From contig DFGG01000088.1 in NCBI GenBank assembly GCA_002371695.1, forward strand, positions 1-5,794: 5,794 nucleotides of DNA, in the 5' to 3' direction. Positions within the stretch are counted from its first letter, which is position 1; each line of letters starts with the position of its first letter. Below are positions 1 through 5,794 of this stretch, one piece after another. This stretch comes from a bacterium UBA3756. GTDB lineage: Bacteria > Bacteroidota > Bacteroidia > Bacteroidales > Bacteroidaceae. The translations under genes were made by a program, and so were the position numbers. Under the pieces are notes generated by a model. It saw nothing but the letters and a program-made list of their open reading frames with translations, had not been told where the DNA came from and made no database searches.

Positions 1-2726
1 GCGAGAAGGAACTCAACACGAAGCCTGTTAGCAATGCCTTCGAGGCCCTGCAGGGCAAGGCTGCCGGTGTGGATATCACCACCAGCGAGCGCCCGGGCAC
101 CGTGGGTTCTATCTCTATTCGCGGTACCCGTTCCATCTCTGCCTCCAGTGCTCCGCTGTATGTCGTCGATGGTGTGCCCCTTCAGGCTGGCGGCATTGAG
201 ACGCTGAATCCGCGCGACATCGAGAGCATCGACATTCTGAAGGATGCCTCCTCTACGGCCATCTACGGTAGCCGTGGTGCCAATGGTGTGGTGCTCGTCA
301 CCACCAAGCGTGGCCAGGAGGGCAAGATGCAGCTCACCTATAATGGCTCGTTCACCTTCGAGAAGATCGTCGACAAGAGTCCTGCCATGTCGGCCAGCGA
401 CTATATCACCTGGCGCCGCTGGGCATACTATAACTCTGCTCCCGACAAGTACACCCCTGGCGATCAGCCCAATCAGGAACAGGATAAGGCCTTCTTTGCC
501 GGTGATGAGACAGCCCTTAACAATGTGATGAAGGGCTGGGCCGGTGGCTCATGGGACGGCTCAAGGGTGACAGACACCGACTGGACCGACTTCGTCACTC
601 AGACTGGTGTCACCCAGGAGCACTCGCTCTCGGCTCGTGGCGGTACGAAGAACCTGTCGGGCTTCGTCTCCTTCGGCTATCTGAAGAACAAGGGTACGCA
701 GAAGGGACAGCAGTACGAGCGCTTCAATCTCTCAGCATCTGCCGACGTGCAGGGCACTAAGTGGTTCAAGGCCGGTGGCTCGATAAATGCCTCATACGGC
801 GTGCAGAAGTACGGCTACTCAGTCCCCTATGGCACATCCACAGGTGCCAAAGAGCTCTACAGCGCAGCCAAGAACATCCTCCGCTATACACTCCCTTACG
901 ATGAGAAGGGTGAGATTATCACCCAGCCTGGCGGTTCTACCACCAATACCTATTCCGTCATCGACGAGTGGACCAAGTCGAACGATAACCGTGAGAATTT
1001 CCGTGTTCTGGGCAGCTTCTACGCTCAGATAGACTTCGGACAGATATGGCAGCCCCTGCAGGGCCTGCAGTGGAAGACACAGCTGGGTCCCGACTTCCGC
1101 TACTACCGTCGCGGCAACTTCCTCGACAGCAGCTCTATCAGCCGTGCCGGTGGCAAGAACTCCGCCTCCCGTGGCGATGAGCGTCATTTCGCCTGGACAC
1201 TCGACAATATGCTGATCTACAACAAGAGCATCAAGGACCATACCTTCGGCATCACCCTGTTGCAGAGTGCCTCGAAGGTGAACAATGAGAGCAGCTCGAT
1301 GAGCGAGGTTGGTGTCACCATTCCTTCGTTCCTCTGGAACAATATGGGTGCCATCGACATTACCGATGCCCAGTATCAGGCATCCATGGGCACAGGCCTC
1401 TCGGAGAACTCCCTGTCGTCATACATGGCCCGCATCAACTACTCCTTCATGGACCGCTATCTGCTCACCGCTTCCGCCCGCTGGGATGGTGCCTCCGTAC
1501 TGGCAGAGGGCAACAAGTGGGACTTCTTCCCCTCGATGGCCCTGGGTTGGCGCATGGAGCAGGAGAGCTGGCTGCGCGACGTCACGTGGCTCGAACAGCT
1601 GAAGCTTCGTCTGGGTGTCGGTGTGACGGGTAATGCTGCCGTCAGCCCTTACGGCACGCTCGGCGTCATCAGCAGCTACTGGCAGCCGTTCAGCACCGGC
1701 AACTCTCAGATCTTCGTCACCAACGAGCCTTATTATACCAGCGGCTCCAATGCCATGCCTAACAAGAACCTGGGCTGGGAGAAGACCACCCAGTGGAACT
1801 TCGGTATCGACTTCAGTGTCCTCAAGGGCCGTATCGGCGGTACCATCGATATGTATTTGTCGAAGACCAAGGACCTGCTGCTCTATATGAGCGTGCCTTC
1901 GCTCTCTGGTTATCCCTCGATGCTGGCCAATGTGGGTCAGACCAAGAACAGGGGTATCGAGGTGACGCTGAACACCATCCCCGTGATGACCAGGGACTTC
2001 ACGTGGAACTCCAACCTGAATTTCGCCTGGCAGAAGGACGAGATCTCCGAACTGGCCAACGGAAAGGAAGACGATATCAACAACGCATGGTTCATCGGCG
2101 AGTCGATTGCCGTACACTATGGCTATGAGGCCGACGGACTGTGGCAGGAGAGCGATGCTGCCGAGATGGCCAAGTTCAATGAGAACGGACAGAAGTTCAG
2201 TGCAGGCAATGTGAAGCCCGTCGACCAGAACGGTGACTATAAGATAGATGCTGAAGACCGTGTGATTATCGGCAACAAGAATCCCCGACTGACGGCAGGC
2301 TGGTCTAACACCTTCTCGTGGAAGGGCATCGAGCTCGCCCTCGAGCTGCAGGGCCGCTTCGGCTATACCATCAGCACTGGCGGTGAGGGTCAGCTGGGTA
2401 TGTATCAGCAGCGCGAGATCAGCTACTGGACACCGTCGAACACCGGTGCTGACTGGCAGAAACCCGTCTACAGCCAGGCAGGCGGCGATCCCTACGCAGG
2501 ACTGCTCGGCTTCAAGAGTGCCTCGTTCGTCAAGATCCGCAACCTCTCTCTGGGCTACAACTTCGACAAGAGCATCTGCAGGGCCATCGGCATCAACGGC
2601 ATCAAGGTCTATGTGCAGGGCCGCAACCTCGGCATGCTCTACTCGTCAGTCGACTTCATGGATCTCGACACGGGTGCTACCTTCTACAATCGTGGCTTCA
2701 CCGTAGGTCTGCAGGTAGATTTCTGA
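1..2726 (+). CDS. SusC/RagA-family TonB-dependent outer-membrane transporter, 5'-truncated by the window edge
   Basis: Imports glycan oligomers across the outer membrane using TonB energy, paired with the SusD-like lipoprotein encoded just downstream. The frame is open from the first complete codon at base 3, giving 907 visible residues. Homologues are usually about 1000-1100 residues, so the signal peptide, carboxypeptidase-regulatory-like domain, TonB box and first part of the plug lie outside. Visible residues 1-104 are the plug, with the SusC hallmarks ALQGKAAGV, SIRG, LYVVDGVP (from residue 52), DIESIDILKDASSTAIYGSRG and GANGVVLVTTKRG. The rest is the beta-barrel, with alternating aromatic strands, the late conserved segment GDYKIDAEDRVIIGNKNP and the terminal GFTVGLQVDF, ending in the Phe expected for barrel insertion. 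There is no internal stop or frameshift. A GTG at 69 is not the start, because homology continues upstream of it. The family is certain; the transported substrate is unknown. Confidence 0.97.
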   Translation, partial: EKELNTKPVSNAFEALQGKAAGVDITTSERPGTVGSISIRGTRSISASSAPLYVVDGVPLQAGGIETLNPRDIESIDILKDASSTAIYGSRGANGVVLVTTKRGQEGKMQLTYNGSFTFEKIVDKSPAMSASDYITWRRWAYYNSAPDKYTPGDQPNQEQDKAFFAGDETALNNVMKGWAGGSWDGSRVTDTDWTDFVTQTGVTQEHSLSARGGTKNLSGFVSFGYLKNKGTQKGQQYERFNLSASADVQGTKWFKAGGSINASYGVQKYGYSVPYGTSTGAKELYSAAKNILRYTLPYDEKGEIITQPGGSTTNTYSVIDEWTKSNDNRENFRVLGSFYAQIDFGQIWQPLQGLQWKTQLGPDFRYYRRGNFLDSSSISRAGGKNSASRGDERHFAWTLDNMLIYNKSIKDHTFGITLLQSASKVNNESSSMSEVGVTIPSFLWNNMGAIDITDAQYQASMGTGLSENSLSSYMARINYSFMDRYLLTASARWDGASVLAEGNKWDFFPSMALGWRMEQESWLRDVTWLEQLKLRLGVGVTGNAAVSPYGTLGVISSYWQPFSTGNSQIFVTNEPYYTSGSNAMPNKNLGWEKTTQWNFGIDFSVLKGRIGGTIDMYLSKTKDLLLYMSVPSLSGYPSMLANVGQTKNRGIEVTLNTIPVMTRDFTWNSNLNFAWQKDEISELANGKEDDINNAWFIGESIAVHYGYEADGLWQESDAAEMAKFNENGQKFSAGNVKPVDQNGDYKIDAEDRVIIGNKNPRLTAGWSNTFSWKGIELALELQGRFGYTISTGGEGQLGMYQQREISYWTPSNTGADWQKPVYSQAGGDPYAGLLGFKSASFVKIRNLSLGYNFDKSICRAIGINGIKVYVQGRNLGMLYSSVDFMDLDTGATFYNRGFTVGLQVDF

Positions 2727-2766
2727 GAAATTGTACATTGAGAATTGAACATTGATAATTGAAAAA
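2724..2766 (+). repeat. Three-copy 14-15 bp tandem repeat at the susC stop / susD leader
   Basis: Three consecutive units can be aligned by eye: TGAGAAATTGTACAT (2724-2738), TGAGAATTGAACAT (2739-2752) and TGATAATTGAAAAA (2753-2766). Units 1 and 2 differ by one inserted A and one T/A change. Unit 3 diverges over its last bases. Read with another phase, 2735-2748 and 2749-2762 are 14-mers with a single mismatch. The first unit starts on the TGA stop codon of the susC-like gene and the array ends about 10 bp before the susD-like ATG, so it makes up most of the intercistronic leader. AATTGA-type tandem repeats are something I associate with Bacteroidales intergenic DNA, but no function is established here. 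Confidence 0.7.
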
Positions 2767-2776
2767 GTATATCATT

Positions 2777-4918
2777 ATGAAATATATCAGCAATAAAATA
2801 GTTTGTGGTGCGCTTTCGATGCTGACCTTGGTGGGCATGACCTCTTGTAGCGATGAGTTCCTCAAGGAGGATGCCGGCCACAAGGTGACAGACGCACTGC
2901 TTGAAGACGAAACAGGTGCCTTGAAGATGGCTGCCGGCCTGTACGGAAACATCCGCTGGCACTTCGGTTATGAATGGGCATACGGTATCACCCTCTATGG
3001 CTGCGACGAGTTTACCAATGGTGCCGACCTGACCTCGGAACCCTGGAACACCTACGACAACCGCCTCAATCCTCTTGACTGTACTCCGGCGCTGGGCGCG
3101 GCCAACAAGAACTGTCCCGCTGTGTCGGCTCTCTGGGATGAGATGTACTACGGTATCGCTACGGCCAATCTGGTGATTGCCAAGGCCGTCAATGTGGCTA
3201 ATGAAGACAGCCGCAACAAGGCCCTCGGTGAGGCTTACTTCCTCCGTGGCTATAACTATTATCGCCTGTTCGCCCAGTATGGTGGCGTGGTCATCCAGAC
3301 TGAGCCTTCAAATGGTGAGATCAAGAAGGACTTCACTCGTGCCTCTGAAGAAGAGACCCTCAATCAGGTCATTGCCGACCTGGAACAGGCTTACAACATG
3401 CTGCCTACCGATAAATGGCGCGGCAATGGCACCTGGACCAAGTACACTGCCGCCCACTTCCTGGCCAAAGCCCTGTTGTACCGACAGTCGGAGCGCTGCA
3501 CCAGTTGGGCTGGTAAGTACGACAAGAATGCCGACCTCACACGGGCCATCTCCCTCTGCGACGAGGTCATCAAGGCTTGTCCGCTGGCGGCCGACTACTG
3601 GGACCTGTATGCCAAGTGGACGGGAGTCGACTGTAAGAACGAGGGACTCTCAGAGATCCTGATGGCCGCCGAGCACAATGAGGATGCCACCACGCAGGGA
3701 CGCTTCGGCAACCGTACCTATAATTACTTCGACCCGCAGTTCTCCAACTTCTCTGGTGGCTGGGTACAGCGCGGCCAGTATATCGGCGGTATGGACTTCC
3801 AGCGCTGCCGTCCTACGGAGTACACCTACTCGGTGTTCGACAATGTCAACGATGCCCGTATGTGGAAGACCTTCAAGACTGTCTATGGCTTGAACCACGC
3901 CGCCAAGAGTGCAGCCGACGTCATCGCGGAGAACGGTATCACGGCCGAGCAGATGCCCGGTATCGGTGACGAGGGTATCATCTTCATCCTCAATAAGAAG
4001 GACGACCACCGTTTCGACGGCGAGCCCTATGGCACGTTCGGACGCGGCGGACAGGCGCACAGCTTCGTCAATCCCCTCACGGGCAAGTGGGTGCCCAATG
4101 CCTTCCCCACATTCATGGACGGCAAATATGTGCTCTATAACTACGGTGTCAGCCAGAACACCGCCACCTCCAACGTGTTCTGCGGAATCAACAAGACGGC
4201 CGATGGCTCCCGTACGGGTGAGAAGGGCGATGCTCATCGTGATGTCATCATGGCCCGTAGTGGTGAGACCTATCTTGTAAAGGCAGAGTGCCAGGTGCGT
4301 ATGGGCAACTATCAGGACGCCATCGCTACCGTCAACGTGCTCCGTGCCCGTGGCCAGTGGAAAGACGGTGAAGACCGCAGCTACTATACCGATGGTTCGA
4401 TGGCATTCCTCAAGGCCGACGGTGGTGACAAGGACAACTCAACGGCTAACTCCACCCCGCCGAAGAAGAACAAGGACTTCGCCGGAAAGGCCATGACCAA
4501 TACCGATGCCTATTATGCATCGATGACCCACAAGAACACCTATTATCTTTCTACCGGCATCGAGGAGACCACTGCCGCCTCCGACCTGCAGATCAAGAGC
4601 TACAGTCAGCTACCTGCCGAGGATGAGGCCGTGCTGACAGCCATCGGTGCTACGAGCGACTACGACCGTATGCTCAACTTCGTGATGAACGAGCGCACTC
4701 GTGAGCTCCTTGGCGAGTGGAACCGCTGGGATGAGCTGGCACGCTGCAACCTGCTCGTGAAGCGTGCCAAAGCCTTCAACCCTGAGGCTGCGCCCAACAT
4801 TCAGGACCGTCACAACTACCGTCCCATTCCGCAGAAGTTCATCGACACGCTGCAGAACCCCGACGGCTCCAACCTCTCCGATGCCGACAAGAAGGCATGG
4901 CAGAACCCTGGCTATTAA
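2777..4918 (+). CDS. SusD/RagB-family surface glycan-binding lipoprotein
   Basis: Partner of the upstream SusC-like transporter; it binds oligosaccharide at the cell surface and acts as the lid over the barrel. The ATG at 2777 gives 713 residues. An in-frame TTG at 2759 would add six residues but lies inside the tandem repeat, so ATG is preferred. Residues 1-23 are a lipoprotein signal peptide (MKYISNK n-region, hydrophobic ALSMLTLVG, lipobox MTSC). Cys24 is followed by Ser-Asp-Glu, which fits the Bacteroidota lipoprotein export signal for surface display. Residues 145-173 (start SRNKALGEAYFLRGYNYYRL) and 496-529 (GETYLVKAECQVRMGNYQDA) are the TPR-like helices of the SusD fold. The C-terminal signature is present: ERTRELLGEWNRWDEL from 639, NYRPIPQKFID from 680 and a terminal NPGY. 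It is longer than most family members, with an extended stretch at 530-638. The 50-bp gap to susC implies co-transcription. The substrate cannot be inferred. Confidence 0.97.
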   Translation: MKYISNKIVCGALSMLTLVGMTSCSDEFLKEDAGHKVTDALLEDETGALKMAAGLYGNIRWHFGYEWAYGITLYGCDEFTNGADLTSEPWNTYDNRLNPLDCTPALGAANKNCPAVSALWDEMYYGIATANLVIAKAVNVANEDSRNKALGEAYFLRGYNYYRLFAQYGGVVIQTEPSNGEIKKDFTRASEEETLNQVIADLEQAYNMLPTDKWRGNGTWTKYTAAHFLAKALLYRQSERCTSWAGKYDKNADLTRAISLCDEVIKACPLAADYWDLYAKWTGVDCKNEGLSEILMAAEHNEDATTQGRFGNRTYNYFDPQFSNFSGGWVQRGQYIGGMDFQRCRPTEYTYSVFDNVNDARMWKTFKTVYGLNHAAKSAADVIAENGITAEQMPGIGDEGIIFILNKKDDHRFDGEPYGTFGRGGQAHSFVNPLTGKWVPNAFPTFMDGKYVLYNYGVSQNTATSNVFCGINKTADGSRTGEKGDAHRDVIMARSGETYLVKAECQVRMGNYQDAIATVNVLRARGQWKDGEDRSYYTDGSMAFLKADGGDKDNSTANSTPPKKNKDFAGKAMTNTDAYYASMTHKNTYYLSTGIEETTAASDLQIKSYSQLPAEDEAVLTAIGATSDYDRMLNFVMNERTRELLGEWNRWDELARCNLLVKRAKAFNPEAAPNIQDRHNYRPIPQKFIDTLQNPDGSNLSDADKKAWQNPGY

Positions 4919-4971
4919 TACATTTGCAGGTTATAATAGTTATTAAGTATTGTAGTTAGTCTTTTTGGAAC

Positions 4972-5007
4972 GAAGGCTGCGTCGCGATGACGCAGCCTTC
5001 ATTCTTT
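4972..5007 (+). terminator. Rho-independent terminator after the susCD pair
   Basis: A perfect 12-bp stem, GAAGGCTGCGTC (4972-4983) pairing with GACGCAGCCTTC (4989-5000), closes a 5-nt loop and is followed by the T-rich tail ATTCTTT. It lies 54 bp after the susD-like stop codon. On the opposite strand the sequence after the stem is not T-rich, so it should work mainly for + strand transcripts. It probably ends the susCD message. Confidence 0.88.
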
Positions 5008-5122
5008 ATGCTCTGATTATGATTTCTTTTTCCGTTATTGGTGATCTTTTTTGAATATTTTTTCTCATTGCAACTTTGCGACCTTGCATGAAAGAACAAA
5101 GTCAAGAAAAAGTCGGAAATGT

Positions 5123-5153
5123 TTTGCTTTTCAGAAAAAAAGATATACTTTTG
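5123..5153 (+). promoter_or_regulatory. Bacteroidota-type sigma promoter (TTTG-N19-TAnnTTTG)
   Basis: A -33 element TTTG (5123-5126) is separated by exactly 19 bp from a perfect -7 element TACTTTTG (5146-5153), matching the known consensus for the primary sigma factor of this phylum (TTTG, 19-21 bp, TAnnTTTG). Transcription would start near 5158-5160, about 20 nt before the ATG at 5179. This supports transcription of the small frame that follows, or of an untranslated RNA. Confidence 0.75.
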
Positions 5154-5178
5154 CATCACAAATCAAAAATGAAGCTGT

Positions 5179-5341
5179 ATGAAAAAGGTATCAAGACTAT
5201 GGTTGTTGCTGAGTCTCTTCGTGACGTGTGACTTTGGCTTCGGTGCCGGATTTTGATTCATGCGTAACCCTGACTGATGGCTGTACAGAAGACTTGACGG
5301 AATTCTGTAGCATAATTGATGGGAGAATGTATTGTAAGTGA
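5179..5341 (+). pseudogene. Small secreted cysteine-containing peptide gene, apparently frameshifted
   Basis: The ATG at 5179 opens a 25-codon frame (stop TGA 5254-5256) whose first 16 residues, MKKVSRLWLLLSLFVT, look like a signal peptide: a basic start, then a Leu-rich core. The +1 frame is open from 5225 to a TGA at 5339-5341 and encodes a tail with a plausible signal-peptidase site (TLA/SVPD) and four regularly spaced cysteines (C-x6-C-x7-C-x8-C), including DSCVTLTDGC and GRMYCK. Removing one base near 5227-5230 would join them into a 53-residue secreted peptide. What is seen is the pair of frames and the promoter about 20 nt upstream. The frameshift, whether mutation, assembly error or programmed, is inference. 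I recognise no family. The alternative is a chance 25-residue frame in a leader or small RNA. Confidence 0.4.
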
Positions 5342-5362
5342 GGCCTTTTTTTATTACTTTTG
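5331..5362 (+). promoter_or_regulatory. Bacteroidota-type promoter of the propeller-like gene
   Basis: A perfect -7 element TACTTTTG (5355-5362) is preceded, 20 bp upstream, by ATTG (5331-5334), a three-of-four match to the -33 TTTG. The predicted start near 5367-5369 leaves a leader of about 24 nt before the ATG at 5392. The -33 element overlaps the last codons of the small cysteine-containing frame. The ten bases TACTTTTGCA are identical to the promoter at 5146-5155. Confidence 0.7.
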
Positions 5363-5391
5363 CACCCGAAACAACAAACTATTACGAACAA

Positions 5392-5794
5392 ATGAAACGA
5401 ATACTGACATTGTTGGCCCTGATGGGGGCCGTTACAGGTACTATGGCACAGCCGGCTACGGCAGTCGACGAGAGTTTGAGCCGTCATGACTTCTTCTATG
5501 CTGGACAGAGCAAGCAGCGGCGCATGTTTATCGTGAAAGACGGACAGGTGAGCTGGAGTTACAAAGACCAGTTGAACAAGGGCGAGATCAGCGATGCCGT
5601 GCTGATGTCAGACGGGCACATCCTCGTGGCCCATCAGTATGGCGTGGCCGAGGTGGACGGTGAGGGCACGACCGTGTGGAGCTATCAGGCACCTGAGGGC
5701 ACGGAGATACACACGGCGCAACCTATCGGGCGTACGCATGTGGTGTTCGTGCAGAATGGCAAGCCAGCAAAGTGCATCGTGATGGAGATACCCC
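5392..5794 (+). CDS. Secreted beta-propeller-like protein (PQQ/WD40-like repeats), 3'-truncated by the window edge
   Basis: 134 codons are visible and the frame is still open at the window end. The ATG at 5392 is chosen because it gives a textbook signal peptide (MKRILTLLALMGAVTGTMA, cleavage before Gln20) and sits about 24 nt below a promoter. The mature part shows repeating blade-like units: RMFIVKDGQVSWSY (44-57), then EISDAVLMSDGHILVAHQYG (65-84) with AEVDGEGTTVWSY (86-98), then GTEIHTAQPIG (103-113) and VVFVQNGKPAK (117-127). The paired WSY ends and DG/NG turns suggest a beta-propeller of the PQQ-like/WD40-like kind found in uncharacterised Bacteroidota exported proteins. The location is periplasmic or extracellular; no lipobox is seen. 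Its role is unknown; it may be an accessory of a carbohydrate locus, but it follows a terminator and has its own promoter. The fold is fairly likely, the function unassigned. Confidence 0.85.
   Translation, partial: MKRILTLLALMGAVTGTMAQPATAVDESLSRHDFFYAGQSKQRRMFIVKDGQVSWSYKDQLNKGEISDAVLMSDGHILVAHQYGVAEVDGEGTTVWSYQAPEGTEIHTAQPIGRTHVVFVQNGKPAKCIVMEIP

Larger units (their letters stand above)
4919..5391. other. AT-rich intergenic region between susD and the propeller gene
   Basis: This 473-bp spacer is clearly richer in A and T than the flanking genes. It contains, in order, an intrinsic terminator (4972-5007), an AT-rich stretch with T and A runs in which I see no gene (5008-5122), a Bacteroidota-type promoter (5123-5153), a short apparently frameshifted reading frame (5179-5341), and a second promoter (5331-5362) that serves the gene starting at 5392. 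No tRNA, riboswitch or mobile-element end was recognised. Confidence 0.8.

Noticed and set aside
1056..1070. Two CTGCAG palindromes three bases apart within the susC-like gene
   Set aside because: They encode LQ-G-LQ with ordinary codons inside the barrel region; no sign of a regulatory or recombination site.
1419..2117. 232-codon open frame on the minus strand inside the susC-like gene
   Set aside because: It lies antisense to unambiguous SusC coding sequence, has no promoter or recognisable protein motif, and long antisense frames are expected from the GC-rich third positions here.
3650..4237. 195-codon open frame on the minus strand inside the susD-like gene
   Set aside because: Shadow of the SusD coding frame; the translation shows no domain or signal and the + strand frame carries clear family motifs throughout.
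4919..4926. Perfect -7-like box TACATTTG right after the susD stop
   Set aside because: There is no TTTG-like element 19-21 bp upstream, and the terminator follows within about 50 bp with no gene between.
4956..5159. 67-codon minus-strand frame over the AT-rich spacer
   Set aside because: It covers the terminator hairpin and low-complexity A/T runs, and its Lys/Phe/Ser-rich translation looks like translated spacer.
5088..5231. 47-codon + strand frame beginning at ATG 5088
   Set aside because: It runs through the -33 and -7 boxes at 5123-5153, has no signal peptide or motif, and its own upstream -7-like box (CAACTTTG, 5071-5078) is imperfect with a spacer of only 17 bp.
5197..5487. 96-codon open frame on the minus strand across the second promoter and the start of the propeller-like gene
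   Set aside because: It overlaps a well-supported promoter, signal peptide and start on the + strand, and its translation has no recognisable features.

Overview
The window reads as Bacteroidota (order Bacteroidales, Prevotella-like). It carries a SusC/SusD pair, a SusD-type lipoprotein signal with an acidic surface-export motif, promoters of the Bacteroidota form TTTG-N19/20-TAnnTTTG, no Shine-Dalgarno sequences, and GC-rich coding DNA separated by AT-rich spacers. The genus is inference; the phylum-level call is strong. All genes lie on the + strand.

Layout: (1) Bases 1-2726 hold the 3' part of a susC/ragA-type TonB-dependent transporter gene. It enters the window already open, so its signal peptide, N-terminal extension and first part of the plug are missing. 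(2) A 50-bp spacer follows, and most of it (with the susC stop codon) is three diverged copies of a 14-15 bp unit. (3) Bases 2777-4918 hold a complete susD/ragB-type surface glycan-binding lipoprotein gene of 713 codons, which is long for the family. (4) Bases 4919-5391 are a spacer with a strong intrinsic terminator (4972-5007), a promoter (5123-5153), a short signal-peptide-bearing reading frame that seems frameshifted relative to a cysteine-containing tail (5179-5341), and a second promoter (5331-5362). (5) From 5392 to the window end is the start of a secreted protein with beta-propeller-like repeats.

Working together: SusC and SusD form the outer-membrane 'pedal bin' complex. SusD captures an oligosaccharide at the surface and SusC imports it with TonB energy. 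The terminator directly after susD suggests the transcript ends there, so this susCD pair has no SusE/F-like protein or glycoside hydrolase immediately downstream. The propeller gene has its own promoter and is probably a separate transcription unit; a link to the same glycan locus is possible but not shown. The substrate cannot be read from these sequences.

No CRISPR array, insertion sequence, tRNA or rRNA was seen. The less ordinary items are the tandem repeat that begins exactly on the susC stop codon, the broken small cysteine-containing secreted frame behind a good promoter, and a long insertion in the SusD C-terminal region.
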